Source: JABDOU01 sp041609995 (GTDB taxonomy: Bacteria > Actinomycetota > Acidimicrobiia > Spongiisociales > SHLN01). Taken from it: 64,000 nucleotides of DNA. Positions 25,689 to 34,175 of this stretch are shown in pieces. A model generated the notes under the pieces. That model searched no databases. It was not told the origin of the DNA and saw only the letters and a program-made list of their open reading frames with translations. The stretch is from positions 29,061-93,060 of the forward strand of contig JBFIPU010000003.1 in the NCBI GenBank assembly GCA_041609995.1, in the 5' to 3' direction. Position 1 is the first letter of the stretch, and every line of letters begins with the position of its first letter. The position numbers were made by a program, and so were the translations under genes.

Positions 25689-27755
25689 ATGAGACGCGTT
25701 GTGGTTTGGTTGGCGGTCGGGCTGGCGTCCCTTGCGACGTCAGCGATCCTGTCAGCAGTTCCCTCTTCATTGACTGTATCTGCCGCAGCGGCGGAGCCTC
25801 CCCCCGCGCCCGAGGGCATCACCTTCGAGATCAGGGGCGGCGGCTGGGGCCACGGGACGGGCATGTCCCAATTCGGGGCCTATGGCATGGGCCTCGAGGG
25901 CCGCTCCTGGCAGGAGATCCTCGGGCACTACTTCACCGGCATCCAAACCGGACAGCTCGGTGTCGACGTGCCCGACCCGGGGCTGATCTGGGTCGGCCTG
26001 TCACAAGATCGCTCGTCGGCCGTTTTTGACATCGGCCCCCTATCCGGCGGCGGCCACGTGGTCGTCTCCCGCCCCGACGGCACCGGCGGCACCCAGCAGC
26101 TGACGGTGTTGGCCGGCAACAGCGTCGTGGTGGCGTTCCGCGAGGGAGGCTGCGACCTCGCCATCGGCTCTACCTCCTACTGGGCACCCGGGTCGTGCCT
26201 CATCGACTTCACCTGGGACGGATGGACCGCCATCGAGCCGACCACCCAGATCGTGATCGACGGACACCGCACCTACACCTACGGTGACCTGCGGATCCGC
26301 CCGAACAACCCGCTGGCATCTGCGCCGACCGGCTTCCACATCACCCACGTGGTGGACCTGGAGCGATATCTGTGGGGCCTGGCCGAGGTTCCGTACTCCT
26401 GGGCCGACGCCACCCTCCAGGCACAGGCGGTCGCCGGCCGCTCTTACGCAGTGAACAAGATGACCCTGCGCGGCCACCCCGACGGGTCCACGCTGCAGCA
26501 GGACCTCTGCTGGTGCCACCTCTACAACACCACCCGCGACCAGGTCTACATCGGCACCAACTTCCGGCAGTACGTCGAGAAATGGAAACTGGCGGTGGGC
26601 GCCACCGAGGGCATGGTGATGACGCACGACACCGAGTTCTACGCCAACAACCCATTGGCGATCGCCACGTTCTACAGCTCATCGACGTTCGGACACACCG
26701 AGGACTCCGGCGAGGCGTTCGGGACCGGGGACACCCCTGACTACCTGGTCGGCGTGCCCGACCCGTGGTCCATCGACCCGAACGTGAACAACCGCAACGC
26801 CCGCTGGGTCAAGAGCCTTTCGGCGGATGCGGTCGCCAACGCGGTAGGACTCGACTCCGTGATCGACATCACGATCGACTCGTTCCGGCGGGCCGGAACC
26901 GAGTATCAGACGGCGAAGATGGTCAGCTTCGCCGGCCTCGACAACGGCTCCCCGGCTGTCAAAACATTCGACTCTCGCGTGCTCCGATCCAAGCTGGGGC
27001 TGCTGTCCATGCAGATCATCAGCATCGAAAAGCAGGGGGTCGTGGGGGGCGGTTCCGCCTCGTCGCTGGCCGGCCACGATCCCGTGACCGGCCTGTGGCA
27101 CCTGCTGCGCGCGGATGGAGCCGTCGACAGCTTCTACTACGGCGACCCAGGGGACCGCCCCATGGCATGTGACTGGAACGGCAACAGTCAGGACACGGTC
27201 GGGCTGTACCGCCAGCAGTCCGGCTTCCTGTACCTGCGCCAGACCAATACGTTCGGCGTGGCCGACATCTCCATCTTCTACGGGATACCGGAAGACGAGC
27301 CGATCTGCGGCGATTGGGATGGAGACGGAATCGAGACCATCGGCATCTACCGCCCCTCGGAGCGCCGGTTCTATCTCCGCAACACGAACACGCAGGGGTT
27401 CGCCGACCTCGAAGTCGTGCTCGACACACCCGGCTCGGTCCCGCTGGCCGGCGACTGGAACGGCGACGGCGTCGACACACCCGGCTTGTTCGATCCAGCC
27501 ACCGAGATGCTCTACCTCACCAACTCGGTGGCGGCCAGCTCTCCCGTCGATGTCACGTTCAATTACGAGGGTGTCATCGCCGGAGACCGCATCCTGGCCG
27601 GCGACTGGGACGGAGACGGGATCGACAGCGTCGGCGTTTTCCGTCCCGGCACCACTACCTTTTATCTCCGCGACACGTACACGCAGGAAGCGGCCAACTA
27701 CGTGATCAAGTTCGGACAGGACCGCTTCAATCCGGTATCGGGAGCCTGGGACTGA
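25689..27755 (+). CDS. Secreted SpoIID/LytB-domain protein with C-terminal propeller repeat module
   Basis: A 688-residue protein with a signal peptide (cleavage after about residue 35). It has GGGWGHGTGMSQFGAYGMG near residues 50-66 and a SpoIID-type core (about 200-400) with VDLERYLWGLAEVPYSW and AQAVAGRSYAV. SpoIID itself is a lytic transglycosylase that cleaves denuded peptidoglycan; its Glu is present here (AEVP). From about residue 460 come a half repeat, four repeats of about 47 residues and a closing half repeat, each with a GDWDGDG calcium-loop-like motif. The same module ends three other proteins in the window. It likely acts on the wall outside the membrane. It overlaps the next glycosyltransferase gene. 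Confidence 0.93.
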   Translation: MRRVVVWLAVGLASLATSAILSAVPSSLTVSAAAAEPPPAPEGITFEIRGGGWGHGTGMSQFGAYGMGLEGRSWQEILGHYFTGIQTGQLGVDVPDPGLIWVGLSQDRSSAVFDIGPLSGGGHVVVSRPDGTGGTQQLTVLAGNSVVVAFREGGCDLAIGSTSYWAPGSCLIDFTWDGWTAIEPTTQIVIDGHRTYTYGDLRIRPNNPLASAPTGFHITHVVDLERYLWGLAEVPYSWADATLQAQAVAGRSYAVNKMTLRGHPDGSTLQQDLCWCHLYNTTRDQVYIGTNFRQYVEKWKLAVGATEGMVMTHDTEFYANNPLAIATFYSSSTFGHTEDSGEAFGTGDTPDYLVGVPDPWSIDPNVNNRNARWVKSLSADAVANAVGLDSVIDITIDSFRRAGTEYQTAKMVSFAGLDNGSPAVKTFDSRVLRSKLGLLSMQIISIEKQGVVGGGSASSLAGHDPVTGLWHLLRADGAVDSFYYGDPGDRPMACDWNGNSQDTVGLYRQQSGFLYLRQTNTFGVADISIFYGIPEDEPICGDWDGDGIETIGIYRPSERRFYLRNTNTQGFADLEVVLDTPGSVPLAGDWNGDGVDTPGLFDPATEMLYLTNSVAASSPVDVTFNYEGVIAGDRILAGDWDGDGIDSVGVFRPGTTTFYLRDTYTQEAANYVIKFGQDRFNPVSGAWD
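27067..27752 (+). repeat. Propeller-like repeat module, copy 1 (subclass A)
   Basis: The module runs from a half repeat (HDPVTGLWHLL) through four full repeats to a closing half repeat ending in GAWD. Cys sits before DW in repeats 1 and 2 (MACDW, ICGDW). It closely matches the CAP protein module, including FLYLRQTNTFGVAD at the same repeat position. Confidence 0.85.
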
Positions 27756-28777
27756 GCAAAGCCGACGCCACGGTCGTCGTGGTGACCCACCAGAGCGAAG
27801 ACCACCTTCGCGCCTGCCTCGACTCGCTGGTGGAAGATCCGGCCGGCCCGAAGCAGGTCGTCGTGGTCGACAACGGATCCGACGACGCCACCCGATCCAT
27901 CATCAAGGAGTTCGGGGTGGACGCTGTGTTCCTCGACCAGAACGAGGGATTCCCATACGGCTGCAATCGCGGTGCGGCAGAGGCGTTCTACGACACCATC
28001 GTATTCCTGAACCCTGATGCGGTCGCCCTGGCCGGCTGGCTCCCACCCCTGCTCGACCATCTCGCCGAGCCCGGGGTCGGCACCGCCATGCCCGTGATGG
28101 AGCTGACCTACAAGCCGGGCCACTACTTCACGTCGCACAGCGCCTTGACCTTCCTCGGCTTTGCCTGGAGCACCGATTGGGGCGAGCCGATTCCCGCCGA
28201 CGTCGAGCTCGCATCGGTGCCGTTCCCGTCGGGAGCAGCGTTCGCGATCAAGAAGAATCTGTTCGAGGCCCTGGGTGGATTCCGGGATCACTACTTCCTC
28301 TACCTGGAGGACGTGGATCTCGGCTGGCGGGTGCGCCTCATGGGGTTGCGGAACGTTCAGGTGCCGGCTTCCCGGGTCAGGCACGACTACGACTTCAACC
28401 GTCACGCCAGGAAGATGTACTACCTGGAGCGCAACCGATTCCACATGGTGCTGGCCAATTATGAGCCGCGCACCAGGTGGATGTTGCTACCGGCGTTGCT
28501 CGCGGCCGAGGCCGCAGTGGTGGTCGCCGCCGTACGCCATGGCTGGATGAGCGACAAGGTGGACGCATGGCGCCACCTGTGGAAGACGCGGCGCCAGATC
28601 GCAGTCGATGCCGCCCAGACCCGGGACCTGCGGTGCGTCGCCGACGCCTCCATTCTCGAGGAAATGGACACCGCCGTCGCCGGGATCAACCAGATGCCCG
28701 TGAGCCCGGTGGTGCGCCTGATCAACCCGCTGATGGGTCTCTACGCCCGGATGGTGACCCGCCTGGCGAGGCGCTGA
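27752..28777 (+). CDS. GT2 glycosyltransferase (rhamnosyltransferase-like), probable CTG start
   Basis: About 341 residues. A GT-A domain begins with ATVVVVTHQSE, has VVVDNGSDDATR and FLNPDA, and ends with the YLEDVDLGWRVRL acceptor-side motif common in rhamnosyl-type transferases. A C-terminal hydrophobic or amphipathic helix (about 245-265) suggests membrane association. No ATG or early GTG fits: the reading frame starts naturally at CTG 27752, overlapping the SpoIID-protein stop as CTGA, which mirrors the many ATGA and GTGA junctions here. A GTG at 27779 would delete the first beta-strand. It probably builds the polysaccharide. Confidence 0.88.
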   Translation: MSKADATVVVVTHQSEDHLRACLDSLVEDPAGPKQVVVVDNGSDDATRSIIKEFGVDAVFLDQNEGFPYGCNRGAAEAFYDTIVFLNPDAVALAGWLPPLLDHLAEPGVGTAMPVMELTYKPGHYFTSHSALTFLGFAWSTDWGEPIPADVELASVPFPSGAAFAIKKNLFEALGGFRDHYFLYLEDVDLGWRVRLMGLRNVQVPASRVRHDYDFNRHARKMYYLERNRFHMVLANYEPRTRWMLLPALLAAEAAVVVAAVRHGWMSDKVDAWRHLWKTRRQIAVDAAQTRDLRCVADASILEEMDTAVAGINQMPVSPVVRLINPLMGLYARMVTRLARR

Positions 28778-28778
28778 G

Positions 28779-29996
28779 CTACCAGCGCCCCACCACCGGG
28801 CTGTGCGTCTCGTTTCCGAGATAGAACGAATCGGGAGCCGAATCGACCAGCCAATCCGAGTAGTGGAATTTGCCGGTCGACGGGCGGAAGTAGCCGAGCG
28901 TGTCTCGCCCGTCGTCGTTCCAGTCCCCCACCACCAGCTTGTCGCCCTCTTGGATGTCTGGCCGGTCGTAGGAGCCGGCGTCGGAACCCTCCTGAATGTA
29001 GAGGGTGCGGTCCGAAGGCCGGAACACGGCGATGGTGTGGGTACCGTCGCCGTTCCAGTCGCCGGCCAGGGGGACGTCGCCAAAATCTCCGAAATCCAGA
29101 GCGAGGTCGGCGAATCCCTGCGTATTGGAGTTGCGGAGGTAGAAGCGAGCCTCGGAGGGCCGGTAGATGCCGACTGTCTCCCGCCCGTCACCGTCCCAGT
29201 CACCGCAGAGGGGCAAGTCTTCCGGGATCCCGTAGAAGATCGAGACATCCGCCACCCCGAAGGTGTTGGTCTGGCGCAGATAGAGAAAGCCGGACGATCC
29301 CCGATAGAGGCCTACGGTCGACTCGCCGTCCTGGTCCCAGTCACAAGCCATCGGGATATCGGCCGGGTTGCCGTAGTAGAAGGGCTCCGGGTTGCCGGCC
29401 AGTTCCCACGTCCCCGCATTCGGATTGTGCTGCCCGATGCGGTCGGCCTCGCCCGGGAAAATCGGAACGCCTTCGCTGTTGGGCCCGGCCGGCTCCGGCG
29501 AATTGGGCAGTTCGGATTCGAGGCCTTCGGGACCAAGCATGAACACGACGGTCACATACAGGGCACCATCTTCCCGTATGACCACTCCGACACCGATGTA
29601 GTTGTAGTCACCCATGATGTTGGCGTAGTGGCCGGGTGAGTCCATGAAGGCCTGGTGCAGTTGGACGATGCCCTCTTCGGAGCTTCCGCCCACACCGACG
29701 TTCTCCCCGAGGCGGGTCCAGTTGGTCGTCACCGAGGCCAGGTCGTCGTTGTGACAGATCCGGGCACCTTCCGGACAGAGATCGGCTGCCTGGAATTCGC
29801 TTTGGGCCCGGGCATCGTCGATCAGGTCTCCGTACACGGCCAACGGCTCCAGTCCCTCGGCCGCTCGGTCGGTGTTGATGAGCTCGTAGAAGTCGTTCTC
29901 GGCGTTGAGCTCGGCAACCGTCTGTTCGGCTGCAGCCACGGGCACGATACCGAACACCAGCAGCAGCGAAAGGAGGGGAACCAGGGCTCGTCGCAT
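28779..29996 (-). CDS. Secreted CAP/SCP-domain protein with C-terminal propeller repeat module
   Basis: A 405-residue protein with a signal peptide (about residues 1-23). The CAP domain (about 32-155) has LINTDRAAEGLEPL, GENVG and FMDSPGHYANIM; Cys73 and Cys81 may pair. CAP proteins of bacteria are secreted and their roles are mostly unknown. After a short linker, the module from about residue 187 has the half-four-half arrangement of about 47-residue repeats, very close to that of the SpoIID protein. A leader hairpin that would cover the ribosome binding site lies directly upstream. It ends two bases from the convergent glycosyltransferase. Confidence 0.92.
   Translation of the reverse strand: MRRALVPLLSLLLVFGIVPVAAAEQTVAELNAENDFYELINTDRAAEGLEPLAVYGDLIDDARAQSEFQAADLCPEGARICHNDDLASVTTNWTRLGENVGVGGSSEEGIVQLHQAFMDSPGHYANIMGDYNYIGVGVVIREDGALYVTVVFMLGPEGLESELPNSPEPAGPNSEGVPIFPGEADRIGQHNPNAGTWELAGNPEPFYYGNPADIPMACDWDQDGESTVGLYRGSSGFLYLRQTNTFGVADVSIFYGIPEDLPLCGDWDGDGRETVGIYRPSEARFYLRNSNTQGFADLALDFGDFGDVPLAGDWNGDGTHTIAVFRPSDRTLYIQEGSDAGSYDRPDIQEGDKLVVGDWNDDGRDTLGYFRPSTGKFHYSDWLVDSAPDSFYLGNETHSPVVGRW
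28782..29438 (-). repeat. Propeller-like repeat module, copy 2 (subclass A)
   Basis: Four full repeats are flanked by half repeats (HNPNAGTWELAG at the start and SPVVGRW at the end). MACDW and LCGDW place Cys exactly as in copy 1. The DNA is related to copy 1 with many third-position differences, so the duplication is old and the protein sequence has been conserved. Confidence 0.85.
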
Positions 29997-30004
29997 GTCT
30001 AACT

Positions 30005-30048
30005 CTCTCTGTGTGGCCGGAAACCACGACGGGTATCGACACAGAGAG
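30005..30048 (-). promoter_or_regulatory. Leader hairpin covering the CAP gene ribosome binding site
   Basis: On the minus strand CTCTCTGTGT and ACACAGAGAG form a perfect 10-base stem around a 24-base loop. The 3' arm runs into GAGAGAG, the only purine-rich stretch before the ATG at 29996. If folded, the RNA would hide the Shine-Dalgarno, so translation may need a factor, temperature or a ligand to open it. Confidence 0.5.
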
Positions 30049-30131
30049 GGAATTCCTTGACATCACGACGTGAGATTCAGCGCCGGGGCGGAAGAATGAG
30101 CCGAGCGACCTATCGGACCATGCGGTGGGAA

Positions 30132-31895
30132 TCAGGAGCGCCGGAGGGCGAACTGATACTGGCTTCCCACATACAGTTCCCCGTCGGCGGTGCCCTGGGT
30201 ATTCGTGAGGCGGAAATACACGGTTCCGGTGGAAGGACGGTACACGGCCACGCTATCGTCACCGTCTCCGTCCCAGTCCCCCGCCACGATACGGTCTTCG
30301 GGGGCACCGTAGAAGAAGTCGAAATCCGCCACCCCGCTGCTGAGCGTGTCGCGAAAGTAGACGAAACCACTCGACTCGCGGTAGAGGCCGACACTGTCGA
30401 CACCGTTGCCGTCGAAATCGCCGGCAAACGGCCGGTCACCCGGGTTCCCGAAGAAGAAGCTGTACTCGGCCGCCACCGTGCCGAGTACGTTGGCCACGAA
30501 AACCTCGCCGTTGCGGTAGATCGCCAGCGTGTCCTTGCCGTCGCCGTTCCAGTCACCCACGATGGGGATGTCGCCTTCGATACCGAAGAAGAACTCCTGG
30601 TCGGCCACCCCGGTGGCATTGCTGTTGCGCAAGTAGACGAAGCCGTTGGACGGCCGGAACATGGCGGGCGTGTCCACCCCGTCTCCGTCCCAGTCCCCGT
30701 AAAGGGCCACGTCGCCCGGCTGCCCGAAGTAAAAGTCATGGTCTGTGCTCGACGAAGTGGTGTCGGCCAGGAGCGAGTACTGGGAGCCGCCATTGACCAG
30801 CGCCAAGCGATCACAGTCGGCTCCGTCGGGACAGAGGCTGGGCGGCGGGGGCGGGCCGACCACGGTGATCGCCCCGGGTTGAAAGAACGCGGCGAGCGGC
30901 CACTCGTGGTGGGTGGCGGCCGACCCCATGGCGGCATGGAACCCGGTCGAAGCTGATGCCCCGTCCCATACCCGCCAGTCGGTTTCGCCGAGCGTGGACT
31001 TGTCCTTGTTGAAGTAGATGATGCCGACAACATTGGGGTCGTCGGCCAGGTACTGATAGGTGGCCGGCAGCCATGCTTCGCGGTCGCCGCCCACCTGGGC
31101 CGACGCCGTCTGGGCAATCAGATAGGGCTTGTTGGGGGCGAAGGTGCGCAGGATGTCGAGGTACGGCCCCATCGCCTCCGGCGCCTCCTCCCATTCGGTC
31201 GGCCAGGGACCGCCGGCAAAGGCCGGATCCGTCCCGAAGTTGTAGGCCGAGATGCCAATCAGATCGACAGTGGCATCGCCCGGGTAATACGCGGCGATGG
31301 GCGGATCGGCCTGGTCGGTCCAGCCGTTGGGCGCAAAGGCGAAGCGAACCTTGGTCTCGTCGATTCCCCGGCTCCGGATGGCGTCGACGAATTTGGCGTA
31401 GGCCAGCTTGAAATTGGCGGGATCGAGGCCGTACTCGACCCAGTCACCGTTCATCTCCTGCAGGGGCGCCACGATCAGCGAGCGCCCGCCGCCGGTGCCA
31501 ACCCAGGCCGCGATGTGCTCGGCCCAGTTGTCGATGGCGACATCGTGATCGCCCGCCGCAATACTGGCAGCGGTGTCCCGGATCTCGATGTTCACGAAGG
31601 GGGTCGACTGAGCAGACCAAATCGACTCCAACGGGGTCGACGTGTTGAAGTAATCCTGCAGTTCGTCGGGACCGACCGAATAGTTGTACGGGGCATAGAA
31701 CGTGCCGCCGATCGCCATGTCCTTGCCCACCTCGTTCGACACCGCGTCGAGGTCCGGCCCGCTGGCCCACGCGTCGCTGTACATGCCGCTGTACAACCAG
31801 CCATTGGCATCGATCGGAGCATTGGCCGACGCCGCCAGCGGCAGAGAGGCTGCGAGGGTGGCGAGCAGGGCAACGATGGCGATCCGGTGTTTCAT
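30132..31895 (-). CDS. Secreted GH26-like protein with C-terminal propeller repeat module
   Basis: 587 residues from the ATG at 31895, with a signal peptide (about 1-24). Residues 28-340 resemble a glycoside hydrolase family 26 barrel (beta-mannanase clan): the acid/base motif appears as LQEMNGDW (Glu147), but the nucleophile motif, normally IAETG-like, reads IAQTA with Gln at 262. Classical retaining hydrolysis is therefore doubtful. A linker with C-x5-CD leads into the half-four-half repeat module (about 362-587). It may bind rather than cut the surface glycan; this is inferred. It is divergent from a glycosyltransferase. Confidence 0.88.
   Translation of the reverse strand: MKHRIAIVALLATLAASLPLAASANAPIDANGWLYSGMYSDAWASGPDLDAVSNEVGKDMAIGGTFYAPYNYSVGPDELQDYFNTSTPLESIWSAQSTPFVNIEIRDTAASIAAGDHDVAIDNWAEHIAAWVGTGGGRSLIVAPLQEMNGDWVEYGLDPANFKLAYAKFVDAIRSRGIDETKVRFAFAPNGWTDQADPPIAAYYPGDATVDLIGISAYNFGTDPAFAGGPWPTEWEEAPEAMGPYLDILRTFAPNKPYLIAQTASAQVGGDREAWLPATYQYLADDPNVVGIIYFNKDKSTLGETDWRVWDGASASTGFHAAMGSAATHHEWPLAAFFQPGAITVVGPPPPPSLCPDGADCDRLALVNGGSQYSLLADTTSSSTDHDFYFGQPGDVALYGDWDGDGVDTPAMFRPSNGFVYLRNSNATGVADQEFFFGIEGDIPIVGDWNGDGKDTLAIYRNGEVFVANVLGTVAAEYSFFFGNPGDRPFAGDFDGNGVDSVGLYRESSGFVYFRDTLSSGVADFDFFYGAPEDRIVAGDWDGDGDDSVAVYRPSTGTVYFRLTNTQGTADGELYVGSQYQFALRRS
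30135..30812 (-). repeat. Propeller-like repeat module, copy 3 (subclass B)
   Basis: Four full repeats of about 47 residues are preceded by a half repeat (VNGGSQYSLLAD) and followed by a shorter closing half repeat. The entry linker has C-x5-CD as in the M15 protein, and FRPSNGFVYLRNSNATGVAD aligns with the same position of that protein. Confidence 0.85.
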
Positions 31896-31932
31896 GCGCG
31901 CGCCAATCGGAATATCGGCGAGTTTTCTTGAG

Positions 31933-31938
31933 TAGCCT
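31933..31938 (+). promoter_or_regulatory. Putative -10 element TAGCCT
   Basis: TAGCCT lies 8 bases before the ATG at 31947, with no Shine-Dalgarno between them. It fits the TANNCT leaderless-promoter pattern seen before several genes of the window. Confidence 0.4.
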
Positions 31939-31946
31939 CCGCCGCC

Positions 31947-32948
31947 ATGCCGGCCCCTGACTCCGTTGCTGTGATTCTGGCGGTGCTCAACGAGGAAGCC
32001 CACATCGACGACTGTTTGGCGAGCCTCGTCAACCAGTCTCTCCCGGCCCGGGAAATCGTCATCGCCGACGGTGGCTCGACCGACGCCACCCTCGACATGC
32101 TGAGGTCATGGCAAGACCGCTACCCGAACCTGATCACCGTGATCGAGAACCCGGATCGTCACCAGGCAGCCGGCCTGACGCTGGCCGCCCGGCGGGCGGG
32201 TGCCGAGTACCTCGTACGGGCCGACGGGCACACGCGGTTTGCCCCCGATTATCTCGAAGCCAGCGTGGCCGCACTGGTGGGTGGGGACGCCGTCGCGGTG
32301 GGGGGTTCACAGGTCGGCGACGCCCCGGGGGGAATTGCCAAGGCCATCGCGGCGGCCATGACTTCTCCGCTGGCGGTCGGTACCGCCCCCTACCGGCACG
32401 GGACCGGACCCAGACCGGTAGACACCGTGTATCTCGGCGCCTTCCGGCGCCGCGACTTCCTCGAGATCGGGGGATTTCGACGGCTCCCGAGCGGAGCCGC
32501 CGAGGACGCCGACCTCTACTACCGGTGGCGCCGGCAAGGCCGCACCGTCCTCTTCCATCCCGAGATCCGTTCCGCCTACCACCCCCGGTCGACCTACCGG
32601 GCGCTGGCCCGCCAGTTCTGGCGATACGGGGTCGCCAAGGCCGACATGGTCATACTCCACGGCCGTCTCCCGCACTGGCGGCCGCTCTTTCCGGCCGCGC
32701 TCCTGCTGGCGCTGGTGGGAGCGCTCGCCATCGGCCTGGTTTTGGGTCTGTGGCAGATCCTGGCGATCATCATCGGGGCGTGGTTCACGGCGCTGGCGGT
32801 GGTGGCGGCCATGGTGTCCGGCGGGCCGGCGGTTCGCATCGGCGCCGCGACGGCGGCCGCCATCATGCATGTCACCTACGGGGCCGGCCTCCTGGCTGGG
32901 CTCTTCCGCCCGGCAGGTGCCGTGGCACGCGCCACCCGGTCGTTCTAG
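31947..32948 (+). CDS. GT2 glycosyltransferase, ExoA-like, with C-terminal membrane helices
   Basis: A 333-residue protein. The GT-A domain starts with VAVILAVLNEEAHI, has IADGGSTDAT, RADGHTR as the metal-binding region and EDADLYYRWRR as the later acidic motif. Three hydrophobic segments (about 245-320) would anchor it on the cytoplasmic face. The layout is that of succinoglycan-type transferases that extend a lipid-linked oligosaccharide. Sugar and linkage are unknown. The stop overlaps the convergent gene (CTAG). Confidence 0.9.
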   Translation: MPAPDSVAVILAVLNEEAHIDDCLASLVNQSLPAREIVIADGGSTDATLDMLRSWQDRYPNLITVIENPDRHQAAGLTLAARRAGAEYLVRADGHTRFAPDYLEASVAALVGGDAVAVGGSQVGDAPGGIAKAIAAAMTSPLAVGTAPYRHGTGPRPVDTVYLGAFRRRDFLEIGGFRRLPSGAAEDADLYYRWRRQGRTVLFHPEIRSAYHPRSTYRALARQFWRYGVAKADMVILHGRLPHWRPLFPAALLLALVGALAIGLVLGLWQILAIIIGAWFTALAVVAAMVSGGPAVRIGAATAAAIMHVTYGAGLLAGLFRPAGAVARATRSF

Positions 32949-34147
32949 CTTCCGACCGACTGATCGCCCGTGCCGACGTGGGGGGTGTGGTACCAACCCC
33001 GCTGCAACCGGCTGATGACCTGGACCGGTAGCCACAGTAACGCCCATATGGCCAGCAGCGGATAGCGCCACACGTAGCGGGCCGCGATGCCTTCCTTCGC
33101 CAGAAACACCATCGGCAGGAGCACCTGCAGAGCAGCCAGAGCCACCCATGCCCACCACGCAATCAGCCACCAGCGGGGAGCGATGGCTGCCGCGATGGCC
33201 AGGGCGATCATGACGACAACGGTGAACGAGCGGGAGGGCTGCACCATCCTGATCACCAGGTCGGCGTACCCCCACCTGCGTTCTCGCCAGGCTGTTGCCA
33301 ACAGTTGGGAGGCATACTCTCGTGCGACTCCCCGCCTCCCCCCAGACCAGCGGGCGCGCTGGCGAAGAGAGGTCGCCAGCCGGGTGGGTTTCTCGTCGTA
33401 TACACGCGTGTTGTGCATCCACCAAACCGGATAGCCCCTGATCGCCAGCCGGGCGGCCTTCTCGATGTCCTCGGTCATCGAGTATCCGAACCCGCCGCTG
33501 GCGGCGAGGGCACGAGGCGTCATCGCCATGCCGGTTCCGCCCAGGTCCGCCGACCAACCCAGATTGCGCCGGGCCAGCTGCACCATCCGGTTGCTGGCCC
33601 AATAGCTGAGCGCGGAGGCCGTCGCCAGCCAACCCTCGTCCGGATTGGCGGTATCGATGTAGGCCTGTACCACGTCGTGCCCGGTGTCCATCTCGTCGGC
33701 AAAGCGCGTGAGCAGGTCTGAAGGAACCCGGTTGTCAGCGTCCAGGATCACCAGGCACTCATCGTCGTCGAGGGGATGTCCGGCCGCGTACCACGCCAGC
33801 AGAGCCCCTTTGCCGTCGAGGCCGTCGTGTCGCTCGTAGACCTCTGCCAGCGGAGTGGCCACCGCAACGGTGTCGTCGATGCAGCGGTCGGCCAGCACCA
33901 CTACGCGAAACTGCCCTCGCGGGTAGTCCTGACCCGCCAAATCCTTCAGCAAGCGCCCGATCACCTTCGCCTCGTTGTGGGCGGGGACGACCACCCGAAA
34001 GCGGCGGCGGCGCCTGCCCGGCCGGGTTCCTTTCGCGTCGCCCAGACCCCACAGCGAGGTGATCAGGTTGTAGGCGACCAGCGCAATGACCAGTGCCTGG
34101 CCCGCCAGGGCCAGAACACCGAGGCCGGTGCCGAATCCACGTAACAT
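32945..34147 (-). CDS. Processive-type membrane GT2 glycosyltransferase
   Basis: About 400 residues from the ATG at 34147. One N-terminal membrane helix (about 8-28) is followed by a GT-A domain with VVVPAHNEAKVIGRLL, ILDADNR (the DxD metal site), MTEDIE and RQRARWSGG, the last being the (Q/R)xxRW motif of processive synthases. Three or four C-terminal helices follow. This layout is shared with cellulose, hyaluronan and N-acetylglucosamine synthases, so it may polymerise a beta-linked chain. TACGCT 9 bases upstream suggests a leaderless mRNA. Confidence 0.9.
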   Translation of the reverse strand: MLRGFGTGLGVLALAGQALVIALVAYNLITSLWGLGDAKGTRPGRRRRRFRVVVPAHNEAKVIGRLLKDLAGQDYPRGQFRVVVLADRCIDDTVAVATPLAEVYERHDGLDGKGALLAWYAAGHPLDDDECLVILDADNRVPSDLLTRFADEMDTGHDVVQAYIDTANPDEGWLATASALSYWASNRMVQLARRNLGWSADLGGTGMAMTPRALAASGGFGYSMTEDIEKAARLAIRGYPVWWMHNTRVYDEKPTRLATSLRQRARWSGGRRGVAREYASQLLATAWRERRWGYADLVIRMVQPSRSFTVVVMIALAIAAAIAPRWWLIAWWAWVALAALQVLLPMVFLAKEGIAARYVWRYPLLAIWALLWLPVQVISRLQRGWYHTPHVGTGDQSVGS

Positions 34148-34156
34148 CCGGCCGCA

Positions 34157-34162
34157 AGCGTA
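34157..34162 (-). promoter_or_regulatory. Putative -10 element TACGCT in a 28-base divergent gap
   Basis: TACGCT is 9 bases before the start of the processive glycosyltransferase. The opposite strand reads TAGCGA at 34161-34166, 9 bases before wecB. The two elements overlap, so the divergent promoters may exclude each other. Confidence 0.35.
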
Positions 34163-34175
34163 GCGACGAGGGACT

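Noticed and set aside
30029..30037. Shared GATACCCGT between the CAP leader and the SpoIID-gene promoter as a common regulatory site
   Set aside because: The distance to the start codon differs (20 versus 32 bases), only one copy is palindromic, and the other two module genes lack it.
32307..33632. 441-codon minus-strand frame spanning two genes
   Set aside because: It crosses the convergent junction of two recognisable glycosyltransferases in another frame and shows no protein pattern.
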